Positions 36,110 to 48,600 of a stretch of DNA of 64,000 bases are shown piece after piece. The notes beneath the pieces were generated by a model. It saw only the letters and a list, made by a program, of their open reading frames with translations. It made no database searches and was not told where the DNA came from. Position 1 is the first letter of the stretch; the number at the start of each line of letters is the position of its first letter. Both the position numbers and the translations under genes were made by a program. The stretch is taken from assembly GCA_963457665.1 (NCBI GenBank), contig OY735231.1:37130802-37194801 (forward strand), in the 5' to 3' direction. Origin of the DNA: Thysanoteuthis rhombus (taxonomy: Eukaryota; Mollusca; Cephalopoda; Oegopsida; Thysanoteuthidae).

Positions 36110-39100
36110 ATATAAATATATATATATCCCACCATCTACACCAAATCACGTAAAATTACCGCATTCAAGACATACAAGAAAAAAATGCTTCATTTTTTGA
36201 TACAATGAAAATTCTATCTAAATAAATGTGATTAATGCTCACAATCCATGAGCTGTAAACCTCTGAGCTACAGAGGAATAAAATATTGAAGGTAATATAA
36301 AATACACATAAATCAATTACTGATAATTTGCAGTACTGCACCAAGACCTTGATAATGCTGATGGAAGTCTTGAAGACCATTTTAGGTAGCAGGATGAAAT
36401 GAAAAAATACTTCATCTTGAAAAAGACGATAAACTTGACTCTAATGGACCTAAATTGCAAGATAGCTGATATTATTTCATGGACTGAGAAAATCTAACAG
36501 TTTTTATAATATATATATATATAAATATTATTGTGTCATCCACAGACAGCTGTTTCATTGTATTACAACTCTTCAGTGTGGCTATAGACAATTCATTATC
36601 CCATCCAGTAACACAAGGCAGGATTGAAACCTTCGCTTCCTACCACTGAGCCACAGAACTGGACGGTCAGTAAAGCTGAATTTAAGCGATATGTTCTATT
36701 TTTGCTTAAATACCCCATCCACCAGAGTGCTCTATTCCTATGGAAAAGCACTGCATAATGCTTTATATATATATATTATACACACAAAAAGATGAGCTTC
36801 ACTCTGGATCCAATGCTGGATAGTCAGATTACAACCACTGCTGATATCATTCTCCTACCACCTTTACAATCACACATCCTAATGTGTATAAAAACTGGAG
36901 TAACACAAGCATCCTATAAATTCTACATGAATTACAAGTCATAAAAGTTGACAAAAGGTTTTCAAGTCAATCATTAATTATCATAACATTGAGATAGTCA
37001 GTATGATGAATGTATGACAAACATAAGTCTTGGTATTAAACATATGAAGCATATTGAGAAAATATTTGAAAGTACAAACATAGGAAACAAACAAGGAATT
37101 GACTTGTACCATAAAAAGTGGAAAAATGCAGGAACAAATTTAAAGCAATTGATTTGAATGGTCATGAAGCTGCTTCTTAGTGTTCTTACAAATATAGGCA
37201 ACAATTTTTTTTTCCAAGAACTTGCTTAACTTTACATAACAGACATTTTTTTAAAAAAACAAAAAAAAAAACAAAAAAAAAACAAAGCAGGAGTCATGAG
37301 GCTAAGTGATCGTTTTTTTTTTGCAAAATGAGCAATCATATAAATAAATAATGTATAAGCAATCATAGACAAGTTTTCACTCAATTAAATGCCAACTACT
37401 CTATTTATATACTTTGTAACATAATATTACAAACAAATATTCTTATGCTTAATGTATTTATTTATAGAAAAGTAAATTAACAGACATAATTTCAAAATGA
37501 AAAAGGATCCAATTTCAAAAAATTTGTTGAATATTGAGTTAACATATATGCTTTTGCATCTGAATCAAAATTTTACAAGAACTTGCTCAGCTTAACATAA
37601 GACATCTTTTTTTTTAAAAACAAAGCAGGAGTCATGAAGCTAAGTGATACTAGTAGAAATACCCAGTCTTAACAAGTCTGTGAATATCTAGAATGAATAC
37701 AATCACACGAGTTCACTATACTTTGTATAAATTACTGTAAAAAGATGCTGTCTATCTTCAATTGGTCTAGGAATGTTACATCTATTAAAATTGTTGCTTT
37801 CAAACAATTAAAAAAATAATTTTATTTTAACCTTCATGAAAATTTGCAAAAGTAAAAGCCTATTTGAGAGAAAAGTACTTGATCTCTGGCGAGTTGGTGA
37901 GAAATGGTTTAGAATCAAACTATGTATTTTCTGGCGAGATGAAGTTGGGATGGATGATTAGAAGGCTTATTCTACTATTTATTATCTGATCCCAGGCCCA
38001 GAGTCCCTTGAGGAAGGCAGATTCGGATGTCTTATGTATGGGCAAATAATTGATTACTCTATTTCTCAATAAATTCAAGACACCAGGTCAGTCTATTCAG
38101 ATTTAGCCAACAGAATCCTTGCGTATAGATTGAATTATCACTCCTGGTCCTGAGATAAGAGACACATTCTGTTTGCAGTTAGCATCTGAGCCTATCTCAA
38201 TCATACTGCTGCTGTAAAACAGATGTCCTCAACTGACTTCACACATCCAGCTTGCAAGAAGCAACAGAATTCATTTTTCATGCTTACTATATTTCCTGGC
38301 ATTGATGGTAATTTAGCCTCAAGGATGCACCCCAATTTTGACTTGCAAAATTTTGAAAAAAAAAAAAGCAAGTAAACAAAAATCAAGGTCTCACACTTTG
38401 AGCTAAGCCCTTTTAACATAATGCAGTTTTACTCCTTTTGTCACTTAATAATATTCCCTTTTAGTCGAGATCATTTGATAAGAGTGAAGATACAAGTAAT
38501 ATTGATATATAACATTCAAATTACTACTAGTCCATTGGCTTATCTACTATAATTTACCCATAAACAAATGATTTTTGGTGACTATGTACATCTTTTATTA
38601 TTTAGGATACATTAGTTGATTTATTTTTTCATACTCAGTATAATCTAAACACTCCATTCAGATCATACACAGGAGTTCAGATTGCTGTCTAGGAAGAAAA
38701 TAACCTTCAACTTGGAAGATAAATTGCAGGGTAAATCTTTGAGACTTATTTCATGAAAATAAAGTATCTTTGGTGCCAGGAAATACGGTAATTTTTCAGC
38801 TGAATATCTCAGGGATTGCAGAATAAAAGTATTTTCCTCGTTACAATGAGCATCTGACCCTTTTTAAGCTCATCTATTTACACTACCAAGAACAGATCAC
38901 AACTTTTAAAATTCTATAGCACAATGTTTTGAATTGACAGCTTCAAAAATTAGTAGCTACAGGTAACACCTGAAATTCTTAGATGCAAAAGGACATAGTA
39001 GCATACGTGTGAAATAACTGAACCATCTCCCTCCCAAAATAATACAGGTCTTGTAAAGATAGCAGTTGCTATATTAGCCAATCATAAGACAATCCTTAGC

Positions 39101-42100
39101 AGACAAAAAAAGAGAGTAAAAAGGTGAAGGGATCAAAGAGTTTACAACTAATATTTAAATTACATTTTAAAATCTAACCATGAATTATATAAATGAAAAA
39201 TATTTCTCTCTGGAAGTTGTACCTGAAATTTATTATCTATTTTTGCTTGGCGTTCCACTGCATCATCAACCGAGATTTCCACAATGGTCGAATAGTGACC
39301 CGTGTTTGTCTTGCTTAGCATTACGTCCTGGATATCTTGGATGGCTGGGGTGTAGGTGGCTGTGGTCATTGCAGTAGATGGAAGGCTTTCTGTGGTGTCA
39401 GCATCAAGTAAATCCCCTTGGATGACAAGCTGTGGATTAAGTTGGAAGAAAAAATAAATCTATTAACTGATCATAGTTAAGAAATAACAAACAAGAAGTT
39501 AAAATCATATACGTACAAGACAGAAATTATATATAAATATACAAATTATTTGAGAAATACCAAAAATCATCTAGTTAGATCAAAGCCATTTAAATAGCAT
39601 ATAAGACCCCTTATTTCAGCAGAAATTTTTTTTTTTTTTTTGTAAATGCATTTACCAGAATTCCTCTCGTTTATCACCCAGTTTTTCAACTCTGTTCTCC
39701 AGCCCCACGTTGACTGAAACTTGAGAAAGAGGTTACATTTACCTTCTGAGCAAATATTAGGAGAGAGAAAAAAAGAAAAAAAAAAGGAGGGGGTCTGACA
39801 TGTTGTCAAATACAGCAATCCATGTGCCAATTTTTGTATCATAGTAGTTGAAAATTTCATGATGATATCAACTCTAAATGAAAGCAATTTTGATTATTTT
39901 ATCCAGTTTGAAGACTTTAATTTTTCAGTTCTTTCATGGAGAAAGTTTCAGTTTTGATGGAAAATACTTCTTCAATCATTTCAAGTTCGTTCAATACCAA
40001 CTTGACACATTCAATCCTTATCGGATCCATCTCTCTGTACTCATCTCGAATTTGTTAATAATCCTCACTAAGTTTTGATCAATTAATAATTAACACAAAT
40101 GCATTCTCAGATTTTTGAAGACCAATGGTACTAGCCGCCATTTTCTCAATGGATTGCTTTAAAGGGTTCAAGAGCTCATACTGAACAGAAAAGCATCCAA
40201 AAATATCTAAAAAGAACATTTCACTGAAATGGTATGACTGACCGGGTGTGGAGGAACATGGGGTACATCAACCGTTATAGAAAGAGGTCAAAATAATAGA
40301 CAGGGAAAGGCATTGGTAGAAGGCAATTGCCCACGTAGTATGATCAGATCACTCAATCAGCAGATCAAGTATCAATATGAATAGCTTGTGAGAATCACTG
40401 ATCAGGAAGGAGCAGCTCAAGGACTTGGGAATCCGTCAGTGTGTTCCAAAAGAGCCCAGTGTATGCAAAGTTAAACAGGATGTCACCAGATTAGAACAAA
40501 GGTTGGGAAAGGGAAAAGACAATCACCAGGACACAGGAATATGAAAAACAGACATGATTTGTGAGTGACTGGTATGAATAGGCTCTCTCGGAACCAGATT
40601 CAACATTTCAGAACACAATGAACACCAAAAGGAAACTAGAGGGTACACATCCGAAATGTTATGAAAATTAACGACAAAGATAAGGAAATTAGCTTGAATA
40701 AACCACACATAATGATGAGAATGCCCCCACCTAACAAGATTCAGACAAGAATTTCTCTATCCTCCCAAAGGTATCAACAGGACAACTTAGATCACTAATT
40801 TCTTGAATAAAATTTCACTTTTCAAATTAGTGCATGATTACTTTGGTGAAAATCAGTGCGCAATTATGATACTGACCTGTTGTGAATTTGGCTCGCTGTT
40901 TTCTTCAATAGAAAGTTGTTTGGTAAAACGGCTTCGCTTCGCAGGCACCACAGCAGCTTCCTGCGTTTCTGGTGCTTCTTCAATCATTCGAGGAAGCTGT
41001 CTTTTCATATTGGTCAAACTTCGATTATGTTGGACAAATGTTATCAGCAGTTGGATCAACTACGTACAAAAAAAAAAAAAAAAAATTTCTAATGAATTCA
41101 CAAAGTTTATAAATATCAAAGTCTATAAATTAATTCATAAATATAAAAGTAATTGAACATTTTATGTAATCTATAGCAATAAATTAAGCTAAACCTAGAC
41201 AGATTCAAAACTCATAATATCAAAACACTCAACAGCAAAGTCTTGAGCAATCTACTTCATATTAAATTTAAAATGACTCAAGAATACTATTTAGTTCGAA
41301 AACATCACTGGTTTCCTTATATCCAACATTTCTTCAGGAAAAAAATTAAATAAAATAAAATGAAAAACAAATGAATAAAAGTCAACTGAGAGCTAACTCA
41401 AGGATATGTCTAATTATATCAACAATGTGTTGAAAAAGCATTCTTTTCAATTATGCAAAATGTTTCAACAAAATCTCCAATTGTATTTTTAAAAGTTTAC
41501 AAACCTTATTGACAATCTGCTGTTGCTGCTTGTGTTTCTGACGTAATGAAGCCACTTCTCTCCAAAGAGCATCGTTTTGTCTGAAGAACAAAATTTGATT
41601 TAAAAACAAGAATAATCCAACGTTACCAAAAGTAAAAACATGAAGAGAAACAGTTATCTACCTTGGTATCAAATTTAATAGCTGAAGTAAAATTGAGAAA
41701 GAAACTTGAAAAAACTGAGTTTCTTAGTTTCCTTATGAGGAAAAAAAAAAATCACATAATTGAATACTTTACTCTTCATGTTAAGTACATACTTAAGTGT
41801 TACTCATGCGTTTTGTCTTAATTTCACAACAATATATTTTCAAAATTAATTTTTCTTTATTAGGTAAATGTTTCAAATAATCAAAATTAACTCACAATTA
41901 GGAAGAAATGATTTTCTACATGTATATGATTATTTAAAATCGCATGAAGCAATGAATGTGAGAGAGAATAGCCACTGTTTATAGCTCAAACAATCTGAGA
42001 GAAATATTGCTAGCCAGTTGCAGAAAATAATCAAATAAATACTTCTGTAATTTTGGTTAGCATTTTAGAAGTCTACCATTACTGACAGACCCAAATATTT

Positions 42101-45100
42101 TTTGTCAGTTTTGTCTCTCATTTGATCAACATATTACAGAAGAGTTTGTGACAAAATGTTTGCACCAAGAAGACAAAGAATAAAAATTTGGAAAAAATTT
42201 TTAATAAACTAAATTTTAATTTTGTGTATCAACTAGTTTATTACTGACCTGTACAGGCTTTTAGATGGTATATATCTATTTATAGCAATACTCCAATTAA
42301 AATGTAAGTCAGATCAGCAAAACTATTGAATCAAGGAAATTAAATAAACACACTTTTTTTTTTCAAATGAAGAGAAAAAATAATATACCTTTTCATGGTT
42401 TCCAATTTGAGATTAATATGATTCTGCTTTGTTTTCCAAACTTTTACATCAGTTAATAATTTACCAAAATCCTCTGGGCTTAATTTTGCAGCATCTAATT
42501 TCACATTGGGCACCTGAAAATGAACAATACAAATAATGAACCAAATTGAGTGATGAAAATGACATGATAATTAACAATAAGGTAATAAGAATGTTAACAG
42601 GTTTTCATCACTTTTTCTACTCTATAAGTAAATTTTACTAAAGTAAACTCGAACATGGCTTCTTCTATGGAATGCCTAATCTCAAATCACTTCTATTCTA
42701 TACATAGTCAGTAATAAAAGACACCATTCTGAATTACATACCCAAGAGTATGGATATGCTAATAACATGCTATTAGTTGGTTAGTTTTTTGGGGTTTTTT
42801 TTAAAAGATTATTTAAGGAATTTGGACAGTATGATGTTAGTGGTTAAGATTAGTCTTGTGTATTTTGGGCTGAGCTTTTTTAAAATTAATCATAATTGTG
42901 CCATACTAAAGACTCATTTTACAATTTAGAAAAATAAATTCTGAAGGTCAACATATTTATATCTGAAAAATTCAAAAACTATATTCTATGTATAACAATT
43001 TTAATTAAAGTACACAAGAATATTTGAAAAGTTATAACAGCATTCCACAACCTAAAAATTTGCATTCTTCTGCAACTGTAATATTTATTCTATTTATTAA
43101 AAACCTATTGCAACCAGAACAATAAATACTATCTAGGAGAACATTATAATCTAGATACAGCATGAATGAATATCAACTTATTTCAATGCTAGCAAGTATT
43201 TTTAAACTTGCTTTTTTAAATTATTCCAAATTAAGGTTTTCAATAATGTTTATCGTTTTCACAGTTCATTGTCAAACTGTCTTAAGTGTATTAAACAGAA
43301 TTCCAGAGCTTCTCAAAGAAAAAATTGTAAATAATGATCATAGTTGGGAGAAAATTTCTGCATTTGATCATGTTTCAACATTGAAGTCCTTACTACCTGA
43401 TTAATTTGTCAATTATTTTTTCAAGTTAGATTATTTTTCATCAAATGACATGAATAAATTTTTAAAGAGAAAATGTTAATTACACAGCAGCTTACAGCAA
43501 TTGTATATTGCAGACTTTACAAAAAAAGCAAGAATGATTGTGTGCAGTGGTATAAAAGTCTTTAAATTTTCTATGCATATTTCTTGCTTGAAATCAAGCC
43601 AGTAACATAAACTGGCATTACCATTAACAACATCTACTATATAACAAGCATCTCAGATGATATCAAATTGCTCATTTGTTACATAATCTTTTTTTTTTTT
43701 TAAATATTAATACAGAGGAAGCCGTTTACTACAATCATGGATTATATCAAATGGTGATTGTTATTAAAATCAATCAGTCCTAAAACATTTTATTTAAAAT
43801 GAATTAAATATTATGAAAAATTTATAATGTAAAATTGTACATAACAATGAATTGAATAACATAACAATGAATTTAAAAGAACTAGACTAAATACCCACCC
43901 TAACAGACGGAGTAAATTGCTGTCAAAAAAAAAAAAAAAAATGAATTAATAAAATAGATAGATGGAAATCAGATAGGGTTTAATTTAATTTGTTTTAAAA
44001 AAGTGAGTTAATACTACTCTTCTTTTACATTGTTAAAAAAGAAGGGAGGGGGTCTAATGTAAAAAGGGGGGGGTAATGTTGGTAAAAAAAAGGGGGGGGA
44101 ACTAAAGTTGAAGGAGTCTTAATGTTAAAAAATTGGGGCTAATGTTCCAAAAATGGAGGGGCTAACATCCCAAAGGAGGAGGCTAATGTTAAACAGGAGG
44201 TGGGGGAAGGCTGATTTTTTTTAAATAGTTGGAGCTAATATTTTGTTAAAAAATGAGGACATAATGATGAAAAAAATAATGTGATATCTAAAAAAGGGAG
44301 TGAACAAAAAAATATATTTATGCACGTCAGAGTTGTGTAATGTAATAAGAAAATTTATTATCATAAAAAATATATAGGTATGGGTTTTCAAAAAGTTAAG
44401 GCTGATCTCACTTGCTCAAGTCTGTTTCTCTCTCATTCATCCATTCTCAATTGGATTACAACCACACTCACCACGTCATAATATTATCTCATAACATGGG
44501 CACAAAATGTGTCCATTTCATAATGAATTTTCATCATAAATCTATCACATCTATTTTTTTCTTTCATAAGAAGAGGGAGAGGGGAATTTTCATAAACTAA
44601 ATAGCTAAAAACCTGTGTAAGGGTCACATAGGTACACACAAAAAGCTTCATGGGAGTAGTTTTTGTGGTAGGCTGTCACAGACAGGCAGAGAGACTTGAT
44701 GAATTTATGAGAATGAATGTAAATTGTTCCCATTTTTTTTATTCTTTGCTCAATGCTATAAACCAACTATTGTTATCTAAAAGACCCTGTCTCAAAGTGA
44801 TCACAATAAGCGGCTTCCTCAGTGACTAATTTTGCTCAAATACTCAATTAGATATTTCATCAACAGATACAATTACAAATCTTTCAGTATAAGATTGATT
44901 GCCAAGAGATAAGTTTATCTGTGACTTAATTCTAACGTCAGATTCTTCCTTCTATCAAGACTGATAAGATCAGCCTAACTAATATTGGAGATAAAATTAT
45001 GCATCAAGCAGCCTTCAGTCCTGTGTTCCAACCAGTGGACAATGATAATAGCTTCAATGCTGCTGTTTTCACTAGTGCATTTGATGGTACCTGCATTAGT

Positions 45101-45622
45101 TGTTCACTGCAATAGAAGATTTAATGAAAAGATAACATGATGCAGCCCATCCTTTGCCTAATGTTAGCACACACAGGAATGAACAGCTTCGGTTATACAA
45201 CACAAAGTGACAGGCATCAGGTACCTGAATTACTTGTTTTCATAGATTAGATCAAGAATGCTGAAATATTGTGAAGTGTTCAACAAATCGCATCCTATAA
45301 GTCTAACATCATGAGAAATTTTTAAAACAGTACAGCATACAGAAATATAAAGAATACACATAAATACAAATGAAAATTTCAAAAAATTATTCAGATGAGA
45401 GTAAAATTAGATGCAGCTCTTACAAGTCATAGTACAAATAGAAGTCATTTTATTGCGATTTATTTTATTTCCAGATTGTATTATTTAGTCACTACCATCG
45501 ACCGAGTAAGTTGGGATGAAAGAAGCAACAGAAAAATTCAAGTTAAAAGAAAATACTAATCACAAAAAAATAAAACTAGATAATGCTTCATCTAATGAGA
45601 AATAAATAAATCAAGATAATAT

Positions 45623-45655
<33 letters not shown>

Positions 45656-48600
45656 AACAACCAGTGTACGTAATAACAAATGTGATGCCAAACAACCAGG
45701 GAAGGACGAAAGAGGAGTTCAAGGGTTATATTTGATTTTCTGCCAGCCATAAGAGCTCTAGTAGCTCAGTCAGTTGAGCAGTAGCACACATAGGCAGCTT
45801 CCAGAGGTAAAACGGATAAGAATTCAAGTCTAGAGCTGATTCTTTATTTCTGATATACACTGTTTACTCACTACTGTAGACTGACAGTCTGAGTATGTTG
45901 TGATAAAAAGCGACTAAATAATTTGAGCTGAGAGAAAATACTAAAAAATTTGTCTACAACTTAGAGAAGGGTCATTAACATACCAATTTTAAAGGAAAGA
46001 GTCTCCTTCTGTCTCTTTTTATAGAAATTACATTTACACCAGAAGATGGCTGTAGACAGGAATTGTCCAAAATCTAACTACATTGAAGATGAGAAGTTTA
46101 AATTGGCCAAAACAAAGTTGGTATAAAAAGAATGATAATTGTAAAAAATCATTTTATTCTTAGTACCAGGCCACTTTTTTTGGCTTATTCTACATACACT
46201 TTATTATATAGATATCAAGTCTGAAAACCCCAGTATAAAATTTAGTTGAAGAAACGATTAGAATTTAAGGACATAAATTCTTTAGCTAATTATCATGAAC
46301 CATGTTCTGAAGAAAATTACTAATCAGATATGAAATATTATACTCTTTTGTATATATGACCATTACATTTATTGATTATGATTCATTATCCTCATATCTT
46401 TCATCTGTTCTCTTCTGCCTCCCCACCTACTCTTGCAATATGATGAACTAAAATAAGAATAGAAGAGGGTACCTATGCATGAAGGAGAACAAAAAGGGAC
46501 TCAACCTTCACTAATTGCCATTCATTCATTATTCCCCCCTCACAAGTTTGGAGCCCAAAAATTGTTATAGTAGTAGCAGACCACAGAAATATAGACAAAT
46601 AGATAAAGATGATAATGATATCCTGCCACTTGCCTTTGCGTGTTGTTATAGTTACAATGCACTCACTCAAAATGATTAAGAGACAAGTTTAAGGTAAGAT
46701 TATAATATTATTTATGATGCAGCTTGAACAGGTTGCTAGCTGGCAACAGTAAAAATGATCAATAGTCTGAATTCAATACCTTTATTCCCCATTAAATCCT
46801 TACATATAACGAAAGGTATATACACATACATAAATACATATACACACACACACATACACGTATATATATATCTCTCTCAAAAGAATAATGATATCTTAGT
46901 TGTCAATACCCATGGAATTTCTCCAGGTCCAGCTAGTTAATATTACTTAATGGAAGATGAGAACCCAAATAAAAATTAAACTGAAGTAAATATACACACT
47001 TTTAACAAAACAGTACAAACTTACTTATTTCAAAATAAAAAATTACTTTTTTTTTTTTTAAATTCAAGTTTGAAATGAAATAAATCAAAATTTCAGTACA
47101 TACAATAAAAATTCATAACTGTTTGAGAAAAGAAAAAAAATGGAAAAAAAACTCACTTTTCTTTTGATCATTTCCAACAACTTCTCTTGTCCTCTAACAA
47201 AATAATTATGTTGAAACTGAAGATCATCTTTCTCTGTTTTTAAAGATCCTTGTTCCAGGTTGACCACTTTACGGAAACCGTCTGAAAATTAAACAGAATT
47301 TAAGCATCAGTACAAAAGTAAGGGTTAGTGGAGTTACTTCATATTCGATCAGTGGTTCTTAGAATCACATTCCTGCGTTTTTTGATCCCAGATTTCTCCA
47401 ATTCCTTCTCCATTTTGAATTATCATCTAGCGTTTTTTTTTACCATTATACTTTTCATTATGTATTCCTTTCCTGACTAAAATTCCTCTCTTGGTTAAAA
47501 TTGCCCCCCAAGGAGCCAAGTGTCTCCCATTTGAGAATCACTGTAATAGATCAAATAATGTTCAGTGATTTTTTTTTTTTTGGCACTCCTGAAATATAAT
47601 AATTAAAGACATGATCAAAATGGATCCAATTTCTTCAAGTCTGATTCTAATACTTATTTTTCACAAGGTTGTGTTCTCACATGGAAAAGAATTTCAGGTA
47701 TTCAATTCAAGCAAGCTTTTTTGATAGCATTGGTTTTATAATTACAAAATTATTAAACTATCTATGAAATTTATATCATACTCTTATAAATTTCCTCTCA
47801 AATAAAAATCAGTCAAAAATTGATTTTACCAATTCTAAGACGTAACATCTCTCAATAACATGAAAATATTTCAATACGCTCTAAAATGTGAAATGTAAAT
47901 TATCCCTAGTTAAATTTGAAGAAAAATAGATTGAAGGAAAAATGACAATCCTCAGTTGAAACAATGCACTCATACAAAATGATTAAGAGTCAAGTTTAAG
48001 GTAAGATTATGTTATTTGTGATCCAGCTTGAACAGGTTGCATGCTGGCAACAGTAAAAATGATCGATAGTCTAATTTCAATATCTTTATTCCCTATTGAA
48101 TCCTTACATATAATGTATGTGGCACTACATAAGGTCAATTTATATAATCAAGAGTTAGAAACATTAACAGAATGAATAATATTGAACTTGGCAACTGATG
48201 GCTTGTTGCGAGTTAATATCCTACTTTTAACTAATTTGGCATTTGTTTCTATAACTGACTTGATACTGCACACCTTAAACAAATATGGTCAGAAAATGAA
48301 AGCAAAATTTGAGATACATGACAAGAAACAAAAATACATATATATTAAACTCTAAATTAAGTACTTATTTTTATACATACAAAGTATACAGTAACAAAAA
48401 TATACCACTTATACATTCAGATACCTACCCCATACCAGAGCGTGCGAATGGAAAAGCTCAAATTTTTTTTTTTTTTTTTTCAATGCTTCATTGACTACTA
48501 AAATGTTTTTTCTTCTTCATTAAATTTTTACGGCTGGATTTGCAAATATATTTCTTAGTGAGGATTTGGAATAAAATATCTGGCTTACAGGTTCATAGGA

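Larger units (their letters stand above)
42514..47156 (-). other. HSF1 intron (4.6 kb)
   Basis: This intron separates the last DNA-binding-domain exon from HR-A. It holds a MITE copy (43710-44820), a tRNA-derived SINE (45480-45960), the first copy of a direct repeat (46655-46817) and a short CA/TA tract (46830-46875). No nested gene was seen. Confidence 0.6.

Noticed and set aside
40200-40780. Possible pseudogene in an HSF1 intron
   Set aside because: The text looks less AT-rich than its surroundings, but no frame longer than about 60 codons and no known motif could be read.
40803-41156. 117-codon plus-strand frame
   Set aside because: It overlaps, on the other strand, an HSF1 exon that is supported by phase, splice sites and homology.
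45625-45654. CRISPR-like or regulatory tandem array
   Set aside because: It is a simple (TAC)n microsatellite inside a SINE. No spaced repeats of CRISPR type were seen anywhere in the window.
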